A stretch of 47,844 nt of DNA from UBA4572 sp049965515 (GTDB taxonomy: Bacteria; Nitrospirota; Leptospirillia; Leptospirillales; Leptospirillaceae), in the NCBI GenBank assembly GCA_049965515.1, contig JBMFWG010000010.1, forward strand, positions 1 to 47,844. Direction: 5' to 3'. Below, one piece after another: positions 7,939 through 16,441 of the stretch. Below the pieces are notes generated by a model. It saw only the letters and a list, made by a program, of their open reading frames with translations. It was not told where the DNA came from and did no database searches. The position numbers and the translations under genes are program-made. Each line of letters starts with the position of its first letter. Positions within the stretch are counted from its first letter, which is position 1.

Positions 7939-9195
7939 ATGATTGCCCGGGACAGAGATAACATTCTGACAATTATCTTGGCCGGAGGGGAGGGAAAGAG
8001 ACTCTTTCCTCTGACGGCCGATCGGGTGAAGTCGGCCGTTCCCTTCGGAGGGGCCTACCGGATCATTGACTTTGTCTTGAGCAATGTCGTGAATTCCGGA
8101 TACAGCAAGATCAAGGTCTTGACCCAGTACAAGTCCCACTCTCTCAACACCCATCTCTCCCGGGGGTGGAGGCTTTCTCCACTTCTTGACCAGTACGTCG
8201 ATCCCGTTCCCGCCCAGATGCGGACCGGACCCCATTGGTTCCAGGGGACGGCCGATGCCGTCTTTCAGAACCTCAATCTGATTCTGGACGAAAAACCTGA
8301 CCATGTTTGTATCTTTGGCGGGGATCACATCTTCAAGATGAATATCCGGCAGATGATGGAAGAGCACCAGGCCAGCGGCATGGCCGTGACGGTGGCCGCA
8401 ATCCCGGTTCCACTGGCGGAGGCCCATGATTTTGGAGTCATCCGTGTGAATGGGGGGAAAATTCGTGATTTCGTGGAGAAGCCTCCCCAGCCGGAGCCAA
8501 CCGTACCCGGGGGGACCACGGCTCTGGCCTCCATGGGCAATTACATCTTCCGCACGGAAGATCTTGTGGAGATTCTCCGTCAGGATGCGGAAATGGCCTC
8601 TTCAAAACATGATTTCGGACACAATATTCTTCCCCGGCTTGCAGCCGAGGGTCGAGCAGGGGTGTATGACTTCAGCCGGAATACCATTCCGGGAATGTCC
8701 GATGTGGAAAAGGGCTATTGGCGGGATATCGGAAATATCGACGCCTACTGGAAGGCGCATATGGATCTCGTGGCAGTCACCCCTTCCTTTAATCTGTATA
8801 ACCCCTACTGGGTGATCCGGACCTACCGCCCGCAGGTTCCCCCGGCCAAATTTGTTTTTGCCGACGAAAAGAACAAGCGGGTAGGGGTGGCGACCGACTC
8901 CATCGTTTGTGGGGGCTCCATCATCTCGGGCGGTCAAATCGACCGCTCGATCTTGGGTCACGGGGTACGGGTCAACAGTTATTCCCGTGTGGAGGAGTCT
9001 ATTCTTTTCAACGGAGGGGATGTCGGCCGCTATTCTCATCTTCGCCGTTGTATTGTCGAAAAGGACGTAAAGATTCCCCAGGAGATCCGGATAGGGTTTG
9101 ATCCTGAGGAGGACCGGAAGCATTTTTTTGTCTCTCCGGGAGGCATTGTCGTCGTGACCCAGGATGGCATTGACCGATGGCAAGAATCACAATGA
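7939..9195 (+). CDS. glgC: Glucose-1-phosphate adenylyltransferase (ADP-glucose pyrophosphorylase)
   Basis: A 418-residue cytoplasmic enzyme that makes ADP-glucose from ATP and glucose 1-phosphate, the committed step of bacterial glycogen synthesis. The nucleotide-binding loop is LAGGEGKRLFPLT (15-27), FGGDHIFKMN is the metal-site region, and DFVEKP holds the sugar-phosphate lysine. A left-handed beta-helix fills the C-terminal part. AAGGAGG lies 5 nt before the ATG at 7939. A GTG at 7933 lies inside that ribosome site and is less likely. Residue 39 is Ala where the E. coli enzyme has the activator-binding Lys, so allosteric control may differ. Confidence 0.93.
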   Translation: MIARDRDNILTIILAGGEGKRLFPLTADRVKSAVPFGGAYRIIDFVLSNVVNSGYSKIKVLTQYKSHSLNTHLSRGWRLSPLLDQYVDPVPAQMRTGPHWFQGTADAVFQNLNLILDEKPDHVCIFGGDHIFKMNIRQMMEEHQASGMAVTVAAIPVPLAEAHDFGVIRVNGGKIRDFVEKPPQPEPTVPGGTTALASMGNYIFRTEDLVEILRQDAEMASSKHDFGHNILPRLAAEGRAGVYDFSRNTIPGMSDVEKGYWRDIGNIDAYWKAHMDLVAVTPSFNLYNPYWVIRTYRPQVPPAKFVFADEKNKRVGVATDSIVCGGSIISGGQIDRSILGHGVRVNSYSRVEESILFNGGDVGRYSHLRRCIVEKDVKIPQEIRIGFDPEEDRKHFFVSPGGIVVVTQDGIDRWQESQ

Positions 9196-9217
9196 CTGAC
9201 AAAAAAACTCGGGAGAA

Positions 9218-11386
9218 ATGCGTTTGAGTTCCCATATCCTGTTCCTGTGGCACATGCACCAGCCGTCTTACCTCGATCCACTGACCAATGAAATGGTTCT
9301 TCCCTGGGTTCGCCTGCACGGGGTGAGGGGATATTACGATATCCCCTTCATGGCTCGAAAATTTCCGGACATTCGTCAGACCGTCAATCTCGTTCCCGTT
9401 CTGCTCGATCAGATCCTGGCGCTGGCGGACGGTTCGGTTGTGGACTCCTATCAGGTGCTCTCGCTCAAGCCGGCCTCGGACCTTGACCTGGCCGACCGCA
9501 TTTTTATGGCAAAAAACTTCTTCTCCTGCGCCTTCGAGACGATGGTGAAGCCTTATCCCCGCTATCTCTTCCTTTGGCAGAAGATCCAGTCCCGCCAGCC
9601 GGTCTCTGACGCGGACTACCAGAAGGTCGTCTCTGACATGAATGTTCAGGACTTCCTTGATCTCCAGATGTGGTTTAACCTTACCTGGTTTGGCTATGGG
9701 GCCCGGAATCATTATCCCGAGATCGAGGGGTGGATTGCCCAGGGGGCAAACTTTACCGAAGCCGAGAAAAAGGCTCTTTTCGCTCTTCAGAACACGATCC
9801 TGAAGGAGCTTCTTCATCTCTACAGGAAGCTGGCAGAGGAGGGTCTGATTGAAATTTGCACCTCTCCCTACTACCACCCGATCCTTCCCCTTCTCGTTTC
9901 CTCCAAGAGTGCTCGCCGGGCTCATCCCAACCTGCCGCTCCCGGACGAATTTGCCTACCCCGAGGATGCCGAGGGTCAGATTTCCCGGGCCTTGGCACGC
10001 CATGAGCAGATCTTTGGCATTCGCCCCAGGGGGATGTGGCCGTCTGAAGGGTCCGTCTCTCCGGAGGTGGCCTCCATTGCGGCAAAGCAGGGGCTCTCAT
10101 GGATGGCCTCCGACGAGGACATTCTTTATATATCCCGGGATATGGCCGGAAAGAGTGGGGAAGGAACCCTATATGAGCCCTGGGAGATCCAGATTGGCGA
10201 GGAGAAGATCCGGATGGTCTTTCGGGACCGGAACCTCTCGGATCGGATCGGGTTTTCATACGCCCGCTTCAATGGCACCGAGGCGGCCCAGGATCTGATC
10301 GGGCATATGGAGCAGATTTCGCGCCGGGAGGAAGGGGCCGGTCGCGAGGCGGTGATCCCGATCATCCTTGATGGAGAGAATCCCTGGGAAGCCTATCCCG
10401 ACGGAGGATATCACTTTCTGAAGACCGTCTACGAACGGCTGTCCACCCATCCCTTCCTGCAGACACGGACAGTCTCCCAGGCCCTGGAAAAGGTTCCGGC
10501 CCGTCCGATCCAGCGGCTGGCCACCGGTTCCTGGATCAACCACGACTTCCGGATCTGGATCGGTCATCCCGAAGACAACAAGGGATGGAACTTTCTTCGC
10601 TCGACCCGGGAGGCCTTTGGAGAAGCTGAGGCGAAAAGATCGGCCACTCCCGATCAGATCGAGAAGGCCCGCCAGGAGCTTTATGCGGCTGAAGGTTCCG
10701 ACTGGTTCTGGTGGTACGGGGACGACTTCAAGAGCCTCCAGTCCGGGGAGTTCGATCGCCTCTTCCGGATCCACCAGCAGAATGTCTACCGGATCCTGGG
10801 GCAGGTTCCGCCGGTCATCCTGAACGAACCCGTTCGACAGACAGATCAGCCGGTCGGACTTTCCCTTCCGGTCGACTTTATCCGGCCGGTCGTTGACGGG
10901 GAGATCAGCCACTACTTTGAATGGACAGGTGCCGGCCTCTACGACAACCACAAGCTTCAGGGCTCCATGTATCTTCGGGATTCCCCCATCGCCGCCGTCT
11001 ATTTTGGTTTCGATGAGTCGAATCTCTTTCTGCGTATCGATTTTGATGCTCATTACCGGCCGGAGGACCACCCCTCTCCGCGACTCGATATCCGCTTCCT
11101 TGACCGGAAGGAGACCCGGTTTTGCCTTCCGCTGGTTCCCGGGGTGCGGGATGTTCCTCTTGCCTGCGGGGGAGATGGCTCGGACGGGACGGCACGTGTT
11201 GCCTATCAGAAGATTGTGGAGATTGCCGTTCCCTACACCTTGCTGTCTCTCGAGTCCGGCGAGTGGATCGGGGCAATCCTCGAACTTTATGAAGACAAAA
11301 AGATGGTCGACCAGTGCCCTCGAGGTCACACACTGTCGATCCAGATCCCGGATGACCAGTTTGTCAAATCAATCTGGAGAGTGTAA
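9218..11386 (+). CDS. GH57 glycoside hydrolase, amylopullulanase/alpha-amylase-like
   Basis: A 722-residue protein with the ordered GH57 motifs: HMHQP (12-16), the SPYYHPILPLL region, GMWPSEGS with nucleophile E277, and DGENPWE with acid/base D385. After the catalytic barrel and its helical bundle, residues from about 540 form a beta-rich C-terminal domain like those in GH57 amylopullulanases. No signal peptide is seen, so it likely acts in the cytoplasm on alpha-glucan. The exact activity (alpha-1,4, alpha-1,6 or both) cannot be read from sequence. Its stop shares one base with the next start. Confidence 0.85.
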   Translation: MRLSSHILFLWHMHQPSYLDPLTNEMVLPWVRLHGVRGYYDIPFMARKFPDIRQTVNLVPVLLDQILALADGSVVDSYQVLSLKPASDLDLADRIFMAKNFFSCAFETMVKPYPRYLFLWQKIQSRQPVSDADYQKVVSDMNVQDFLDLQMWFNLTWFGYGARNHYPEIEGWIAQGANFTEAEKKALFALQNTILKELLHLYRKLAEEGLIEICTSPYYHPILPLLVSSKSARRAHPNLPLPDEFAYPEDAEGQISRALARHEQIFGIRPRGMWPSEGSVSPEVASIAAKQGLSWMASDEDILYISRDMAGKSGEGTLYEPWEIQIGEEKIRMVFRDRNLSDRIGFSYARFNGTEAAQDLIGHMEQISRREEGAGREAVIPIILDGENPWEAYPDGGYHFLKTVYERLSTHPFLQTRTVSQALEKVPARPIQRLATGSWINHDFRIWIGHPEDNKGWNFLRSTREAFGEAEAKRSATPDQIEKARQELYAAEGSDWFWWYGDDFKSLQSGEFDRLFRIHQQNVYRILGQVPPVILNEPVRQTDQPVGLSLPVDFIRPVVDGEISHYFEWTGAGLYDNHKLQGSMYLRDSPIAAVYFGFDESNLFLRIDFDAHYRPEDHPSPRLDIRFLDRKETRFCLPLVPGVRDVPLACGGDGSDGTARVAYQKIVEIAVPYTLLSLESGEWIGAILELYEDKKMVDQCPRGHTLSIQIPDDQFVKSIWRV

Positions 11387-13551
11387 TGGATGACATACGA
11401 ACCGATAATCGGGCAACGATGGTCTTTGTCATGCACAACCATCAGCCTGCCGGGAACTTTGAGCACGTCTTCCGGGAATCCTTCGACCGGTGCTACCGCC
11501 CTACTGTCGAGCTTCTCTGGCAATATGAGGCAATCCACGCCTCCCTGCACTACACGGGACCTCTCCTTGAGTGGATCGAGGCCAACGAGCCGTCATTTCT
11601 TGATCTCCTGAAGAAGATGGTGGACCGGGGACAGATTGAAATCCTGGGAGGGGGGTTCTTCGAGCCTATCTTTTGCTGGCTTCGCCCTGAAGACCAGAGA
11701 CGGCAGGTGGATCTCATGCGCCGACATCTGCGGGAGCGTTTTGGACAGGAAAAAGGGGGGGGATTCTGGCTGGCAGAGCGCGTCTGGGAGACGGATCTGC
11801 CGGCGAGACTCGCTTCTCTGGGCCTCTCCTGTGCGCCTCTCGACGATCATCACTTCCATCTGGCGGGAATCCCCGACGACCGGCTTCACGGATACTATAC
11901 CGTGAGCTGGGAGGGTCACCCTCTCAAGATCTTCCCTATCTCGAAAGATCTGCGCTATCTCATTCCCTTTCGTCCTCCGGATGTACTCCTCTCCTTTCTC
12001 GACCGACAGGCTCGAGGCGGCAAGATCCTGACCTACGCTGACGACGGCGAGAAGTTCGGGGTCTGGCCAGCCACCTACAAGTGGGTCTGGGAGGAGGGGT
12101 ATCTCGAGCATCTGTTCTCCCAGCTCAGTGCCCAGTCGGGATGGCTCCGGGTCGCCTCCATGGGGGAGATGGCGAGGGAGAGTGCCCCCACTGGCATGGC
12201 CGTCCTTCCCAATGCCTCCTACACGGAGATGATGGAATGGGCCCTTCCGGCCAAGGTTGGCCATACCTACCATCAGTGGGCCGAAAAATGGGAAAGAGAG
12301 GGAGGGAATGAAGATCTGCGCACCCTTTTTCGGGGAGGAATCTTTGAGAACTTCCTGATCAAGTATCCCGATGTTCACCGCCTCTACCACCGGATGCTTC
12401 TGTCCGGACGCTTTATCTCCGAGGCTTATCCGGGAACGACTCCTCCGGACTCCGTTCTTCTTCCCTACCTCCGATCCCAGGGGAATGACGTCTATTGGCA
12501 CGGTCTCTTCGGGGGACTCTACCTCTCGAATCTTCGCCATGAAGCCTACCGAAGCCTTCTCGAGTCCGAGACGGCTCTCGAAGAGGTGGGCAAGCTTTCC
12601 GTGCCGGCAGTGCTGTCGGGAGATTTCGATGCGGATGGGTTCGAAGATTACTTTGTCCGCACCCGAAGCTACAACCTCTGGATCACGCCCGGGCGGGGAG
12701 CCTCGGTCCTGGAACTTGATGATCGGAACGCATCCTTTAACCTGACCAATACCCTGACTCGTCAGGAGGAGTCCTATCACATTCGCTTTCGGGAAGAGGT
12801 GGCTCGACGAAGTCAGGGAGGGCAGGGGGGAGGAAATGACAACGGGATTCCCTCCATCCATGACATGGTCCCCACGGCAGGGGCCGAAGATCTGGCCGGC
12901 ATTGTCTACGACCGCCGTCCCCGCCGGGCCTTTTCCGAGGGCGTGGCTCATGAAGGAGCGCCTGTCGCGGATCTTCTGGGAGGAGGATCGGTCTTTCTCC
13001 TTGACCTGGGGGGGATTCCGGCCCTCCTTGAGAAGGCGGACAAGGACTCCCTGAGGTTTTTTCTGGAGGGAACCCTTGAGGGGCTTCCTTTGCGGCTCAT
13101 CAAGGAGTACCGTTTCCTTGCGGACAGGTTTTGTGTGGATTATCGTCTTGAATCCCCCGGAACGTCGACCCTCCCAGACTCCTGGAAGGAAAAGAGGCTG
13201 TGGGTCGAGATGCCCCTGACCCTCCTTGCGGGCCACGATTCCGCTCGAACCCTCAAAGTGGAAGGGCGGCCGGGATCCTCGCTCTGGGACGAGCCGGGCG
13301 ACTACGGGGCTGTCTCCGGTTACCAGGGGGAAGATGCCTGGTCGAAGGCCGCTTTCCGGGTTCTTCTTTCAGGGTCGGACCGTTTTGTTCACGGCCCCAT
13401 AGAAACCGTCTCCCTCTCGGAGTCCGGTCTCGAAAAAACATTCCAGGGAACGCTGTTCATGCAGGGATTCTCTCTTGACCGCCTCTTCGGCGAGGGAGGA
13501 TCGATTACCGTCGTTTGCGGACCCGATGCAAGGAGCTCCATCCATGCCTGA
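11386..13551 (+). CDS. GH57 4-alpha-glucanotransferase/alpha-amylase-like
   Basis: A 721-residue GH57 member. It has HNHQP (17-21), GFWLAERVWE with candidate nucleophile E131, and YADDGEKFG with candidate acid/base D219 or D220. These resemble the Thermococcus litoralis 4-alpha-glucanotransferase group, which carries E and D at similar positions. Beta-rich C-terminal domains (DUF1925/1926-like) follow the barrel. The likely role is reshaping cytoplasmic malto-oligosaccharides. The start overlaps the previous stop by one base (TAATG), and its end overlaps the GalT-like gene by 8 nt. Confidence 0.82.
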   Translation: MDDIRTDNRATMVFVMHNHQPAGNFEHVFRESFDRCYRPTVELLWQYEAIHASLHYTGPLLEWIEANEPSFLDLLKKMVDRGQIEILGGGFFEPIFCWLRPEDQRRQVDLMRRHLRERFGQEKGGGFWLAERVWETDLPARLASLGLSCAPLDDHHFHLAGIPDDRLHGYYTVSWEGHPLKIFPISKDLRYLIPFRPPDVLLSFLDRQARGGKILTYADDGEKFGVWPATYKWVWEEGYLEHLFSQLSAQSGWLRVASMGEMARESAPTGMAVLPNASYTEMMEWALPAKVGHTYHQWAEKWEREGGNEDLRTLFRGGIFENFLIKYPDVHRLYHRMLLSGRFISEAYPGTTPPDSVLLPYLRSQGNDVYWHGLFGGLYLSNLRHEAYRSLLESETALEEVGKLSVPAVLSGDFDADGFEDYFVRTRSYNLWITPGRGASVLELDDRNASFNLTNTLTRQEESYHIRFREEVARRSQGGQGGGNDNGIPSIHDMVPTAGAEDLAGIVYDRRPRRAFSEGVAHEGAPVADLLGGGSVFLLDLGGIPALLEKADKDSLRFFLEGTLEGLPLRLIKEYRFLADRFCVDYRLESPGTSTLPDSWKEKRLWVEMPLTLLAGHDSARTLKVEGRPGSSLWDEPGDYGAVSGYQGEDAWSKAAFRVLLSGSDRFVHGPIETVSLSESGLEKTFQGTLFMQGFSLDRLFGEGGSITVVCGPDARSSIHA

Positions 13552-14548
13552 TCTCAGAAAGGATCCCATCGTTGGCCGATGGGTCATTGTCTCCACGGCC
13601 CGAAGCCGCCGCCCTGTCGACTATAAGGCCTACAAGAGCGAATACCGCTATCAGGTCTGTCCTTTATGTGCGGGCCAGGAGGACAAGACGCCCCCCGAGG
13701 TCCTGGCCTATCGCCCTCACGGAGGACTTCCGAATTCACCCGGGTGGACCCTGCGGGTAGTGCCCAATAAATTTCCCGCTCTGATGGTCGAAGGAAGTCT
13801 CGACCGGGAAGGCGTGGGTCTCTATGACAAGATGAACGGAGTGGGGGCCCACGAGGTGGTGATCGAGACACCCGAACACCGGAAGACTCTCGCCTCCTTT
13901 TCGGAAAAAGAGTTCGAGGATCTGCTCTGGGCCTATCGGGACCGGATTCTCGACCTGAAGAAGGACGCCCGGTTCCGCTACATCATGATTTTCAAGAACT
14001 ATGGAGAGCCCGCCGGCGCCTCTCTTGAGCATAGCCACAGCCAGCTCATCGCCCTCCCCGTTATCCCCACGGTGGTGATCGAGGAGATGCTGGGCGCCAA
14101 GTCGCACTTTGAGGAGAAGGAACGCTGCATCTTCTGCGACATCATTCGCCAGGAGATCATGGACGGCTCCCGTCTGGTGGCCGAGAACCAGGAGTTCGTG
14201 GCGATCACTCCCTTTGCCTCCCGCTTCCCTTTCGAGGTCTGGATCCTTCCCAAGCGCCATGCCTCCTCGTTCCAGGAGGGGCAGAAATCCCAATACGAAG
14301 CGATGGCCAAGATCTTTCTCGATGTCCTCAAGCGTCTCAACAAGGCTCTGATGAATCCGCCCTATAACTTCATCCTGCACACCGCCCCTCTTCAGGACAA
14401 GGCCTCGGACAACTATTACCATTGGCATTTCGAGATCATGCCGACGTTGACCCAGGTGGCGGGATTTGAGTGGGGAACCGGGTTCTACATCAATCCGACT
14501 CCCCCTGAGGAGGCGGCCCAGTTTTTGCGTGAGATAACGATCCCGTAA
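13544..14548 (+). CDS. galT: GalT-family hexose-1-phosphate nucleotidyltransferase
   Basis: A 334-residue HIT-superfamily protein. The first Cys pair is CPLC (39-42). The active-site segment is GASLEHSHSQ, with H165 as the expected nucleotidylated histidine, in place of the HPHGQ seen in E. coli GalT. A second Cys pair (195-198) and YHWHFEIMP near the end complete the fold. The ATG at 13544 has AAGGAG 8 nt upstream. No other Leloir-pathway gene is nearby. In this setting it may move a nucleotidyl group between sugar phosphates of glycogen metabolism, for example ADP-glucose phosphorolysis. That is inference. Confidence 0.78.
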   Translation: MPDLRKDPIVGRWVIVSTARSRRPVDYKAYKSEYRYQVCPLCAGQEDKTPPEVLAYRPHGGLPNSPGWTLRVVPNKFPALMVEGSLDREGVGLYDKMNGVGAHEVVIETPEHRKTLASFSEKEFEDLLWAYRDRILDLKKDARFRYIMIFKNYGEPAGASLEHSHSQLIALPVIPTVVIEEMLGAKSHFEEKERCIFCDIIRQEIMDGSRLVAENQEFVAITPFASRFPFEVWILPKRHASSFQEGQKSQYEAMAKIFLDVLKRLNKALMNPPYNFILHTAPLQDKASDNYYHWHFEIMPTLTQVAGFEWGTGFYINPTPPEEAAQFLREITIP

Positions 14549-14570
14549 TATTTTGGGTCTCAGAGTCTTG

Positions 14571-14607
14571 GGAAGGGAGGCGACTTCCTTCCGGGACCTG
14601 TCTTTTT
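14571..14607 (+). terminator. Weak hairpin plus T-run between the GalT-like and aldolase-like genes
   Basis: GGAAGG (14571-14576) pairs with CCTTCC (14587-14592), and a run of five T follows about ten bases later. The distance is longer than usual for an intrinsic terminator, so it may only pause transcription. Just downstream is a perfect tandem repeat of ACCAGGAAGAA (14619-14640). Confidence 0.2.
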
Positions 14608-14689
14608 CAGAAGAAGAGACCAGGAAGAAACCAGGAAGAAACAGTCTCTACAGTCACGGTGATGATGCCCAACCCGAAGGAGGTGTACG

Positions 14690-16066
14690 ATGTCCGCCAA
14701 GGCCCAAGAAACGCTTGCAGACTGGCAAAAACGCTACCGTTACGTGGCGGAGTTTCCTGGAGGAAGTCCCGCCGTTACTGACCTTCCCCGATTTGTCCGG
14801 GAATTTTTGGGCGAGGCCATGGAGGATCTCCTTTTTCATCCTGTGGCCGACATGCGCACCGCCTCCTTTCGCCTCATCCGCAATGCCTTTGGACGCTCCG
14901 GAGCGCGCCTGGCCTCGATCGAGCCACTATATCGGGCCATCGGGCGCGGCGAGGAGAAGGGGTTCACCGTGCCGGCCATCAATATCCGGGGACTCACCTT
15001 TCTCACCGTCCGACGCATTTTCCGGGCGATGAAGGCGATCGATGGAGGACCGGTGATCTTCGAGTTGGCCAAGAGCGAGATTGGCTACACCTATCAGCGC
15101 CCTATGGAGTATGCGGGGCTTGTCATGGCGGGAGCCTTGGCCGAAGGAGTGACGGGCCCGGTCTTTGTCCAGGGTGACCACTACCAGTTCAATGCCAAAA
15201 ACTACGCCAAGGACCCCGAGGCCGAGATTCTGGGCCTTAAAAAGCTGATCCAGGAATCGATCGATGCCGGTTACAGAAACATCGACATCGACGCCTCGAC
15301 TCTCGTGACCCTCGAACCGAGTGACCTTCGGGACCAGCAGCGTGAAAACGGCCGGATGACAGCTCTCTTGACCCACTTTATCCGGCAGATTACCCCCGAA
15401 GGTGCCCACGAGCCGGTCTCCGTGGGGGGAGAGATCGGGGAGGTCGGAAAGGAAAACTCCACGCCCGCCGAGCTCGATGCCTTCATGGAGGTCTACCGGG
15501 AGGAGCTGGCCCGACACGATGCCCGGGCCACGGGTATCAGCAAGATCAGCGTCCAGACGGGAACCTCCCACGGAGGGATCCCCCTGCCCGATGGTCGGAT
15601 CGCCCCGGTCAAACTCGACTTTTCGACCCTCGAAGCCCTGGGAGAAAGGGCCCGGAGCCGCTACCACATGGGGGGAGCCGTTCAGCATGGTGCTTCGACC
15701 CTGCCCCCGGATCTCTTCGACCACTTTCCCAAGGTCAAGACCCTTGAGATTCATCTGGCCACCGGCTTCCAGAACGCTGTCTTTGACCATCCCTCCTTCC
15801 CCGCCGCCCTCAAAAAGGAGATGGAGGCCTACATGACAAAGGAGTTTGCTTCCGAGCGCAAGGCCGGAGAGACGGAGGAGCAGTTTTTCTACAAGAACCG
15901 GAAGCGGGTCTATGGTCCCTTCAAGAAGGCTTTGCTTGATCTTCCCGCCCCCGTGACTGACAAGATCATGGACGATCTCGAGTCCACTTTCGTCTCTCTC
16001 TTCAGAAAGCTGGGTCTTGAGAAGACCTCGTCTGTGGTGGGGAGACATGTGGAGGGGGTCCGCTAA
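14690..16066 (+). CDS. Class II fructose-bisphosphate aldolase-like protein (long form)
   Basis: A 458-residue protein. After about 90 N-terminal residues of helical character, a class II aldolase-type barrel begins at FTVPAINIRG. FVQGDHYQFN holds the Asp-His pair expected at the catalytic and metal site, followed by IDIDAS, VSVGGEIGEVGKE and QHGAST. The order matches the family, although several motifs differ from the standard short enzyme. It probably cleaves or forms a ketose bisphosphate, linking glycolysis/gluconeogenesis to glycogen. The true substrate is open. GGAGGT precedes the ATG closely. Confidence 0.7.
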   Translation: MSAKAQETLADWQKRYRYVAEFPGGSPAVTDLPRFVREFLGEAMEDLLFHPVADMRTASFRLIRNAFGRSGARLASIEPLYRAIGRGEEKGFTVPAINIRGLTFLTVRRIFRAMKAIDGGPVIFELAKSEIGYTYQRPMEYAGLVMAGALAEGVTGPVFVQGDHYQFNAKNYAKDPEAEILGLKKLIQESIDAGYRNIDIDASTLVTLEPSDLRDQQRENGRMTALLTHFIRQITPEGAHEPVSVGGEIGEVGKENSTPAELDAFMEVYREELARHDARATGISKISVQTGTSHGGIPLPDGRIAPVKLDFSTLEALGERARSRYHMGGAVQHGASTLPPDLFDHFPKVKTLEIHLATGFQNAVFDHPSFPAALKKEMEAYMTKEFASERKAGETEEQFFYKNRKRVYGPFKKALLDLPAPVTDKIMDDLESTFVSLFRKLGLEKTSSVVGRHVEGVR

Positions 16067-16441
16067 GACGGCGGACCTCAATCGTTCGGCCTCTTCCCAT
16101 TGTTTTCCGGAAAGAGATAGTGCCAGAAGGGTCTTTGCCGGAACGGATCCGGAGCTTCTTGCGGGCTGGGAAGGAGAAAGTCCTTGAAAGAGAAGGGATT
16201 TCTCTGGCTTTTGGCCCGAACGGTTGTCCCCGGCCTCCCGAGGGACTCATGGGCCGTTCCCGGAAAGGATCGTTCATCGGTCCCGGAAGACCCCAAACAA
16301 AAATGGGTCGGAATTTTCGAGACTCCGGTGTCTGACAGATCTCCCGGACCGTTTCCGGGAGCCGATCGCATGCATCTCGCCCATACTGTGTGAACCTTCC
16401 GGTCCATATGTCTGACTCCACCCGGAGAGAAAGGATTGATT
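16067..16441. other. 375-bp intergenic region with a strong hairpin
   Basis: No convincing gene. A perfect 8-bp stem CTCCCGGA/TCCGGGAG with a CCGTT loop lies at 16341-16361, without a following T-run. A TTG-initiated frame (16184-16393, 69 codons) opens with a hydrophobic stretch (FLWLLARTVVPGL) behind a GGAGAAAG site, but its codon use is less GC3-biased than the neighbours. It is noted, not called. Confidence 0.4.
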
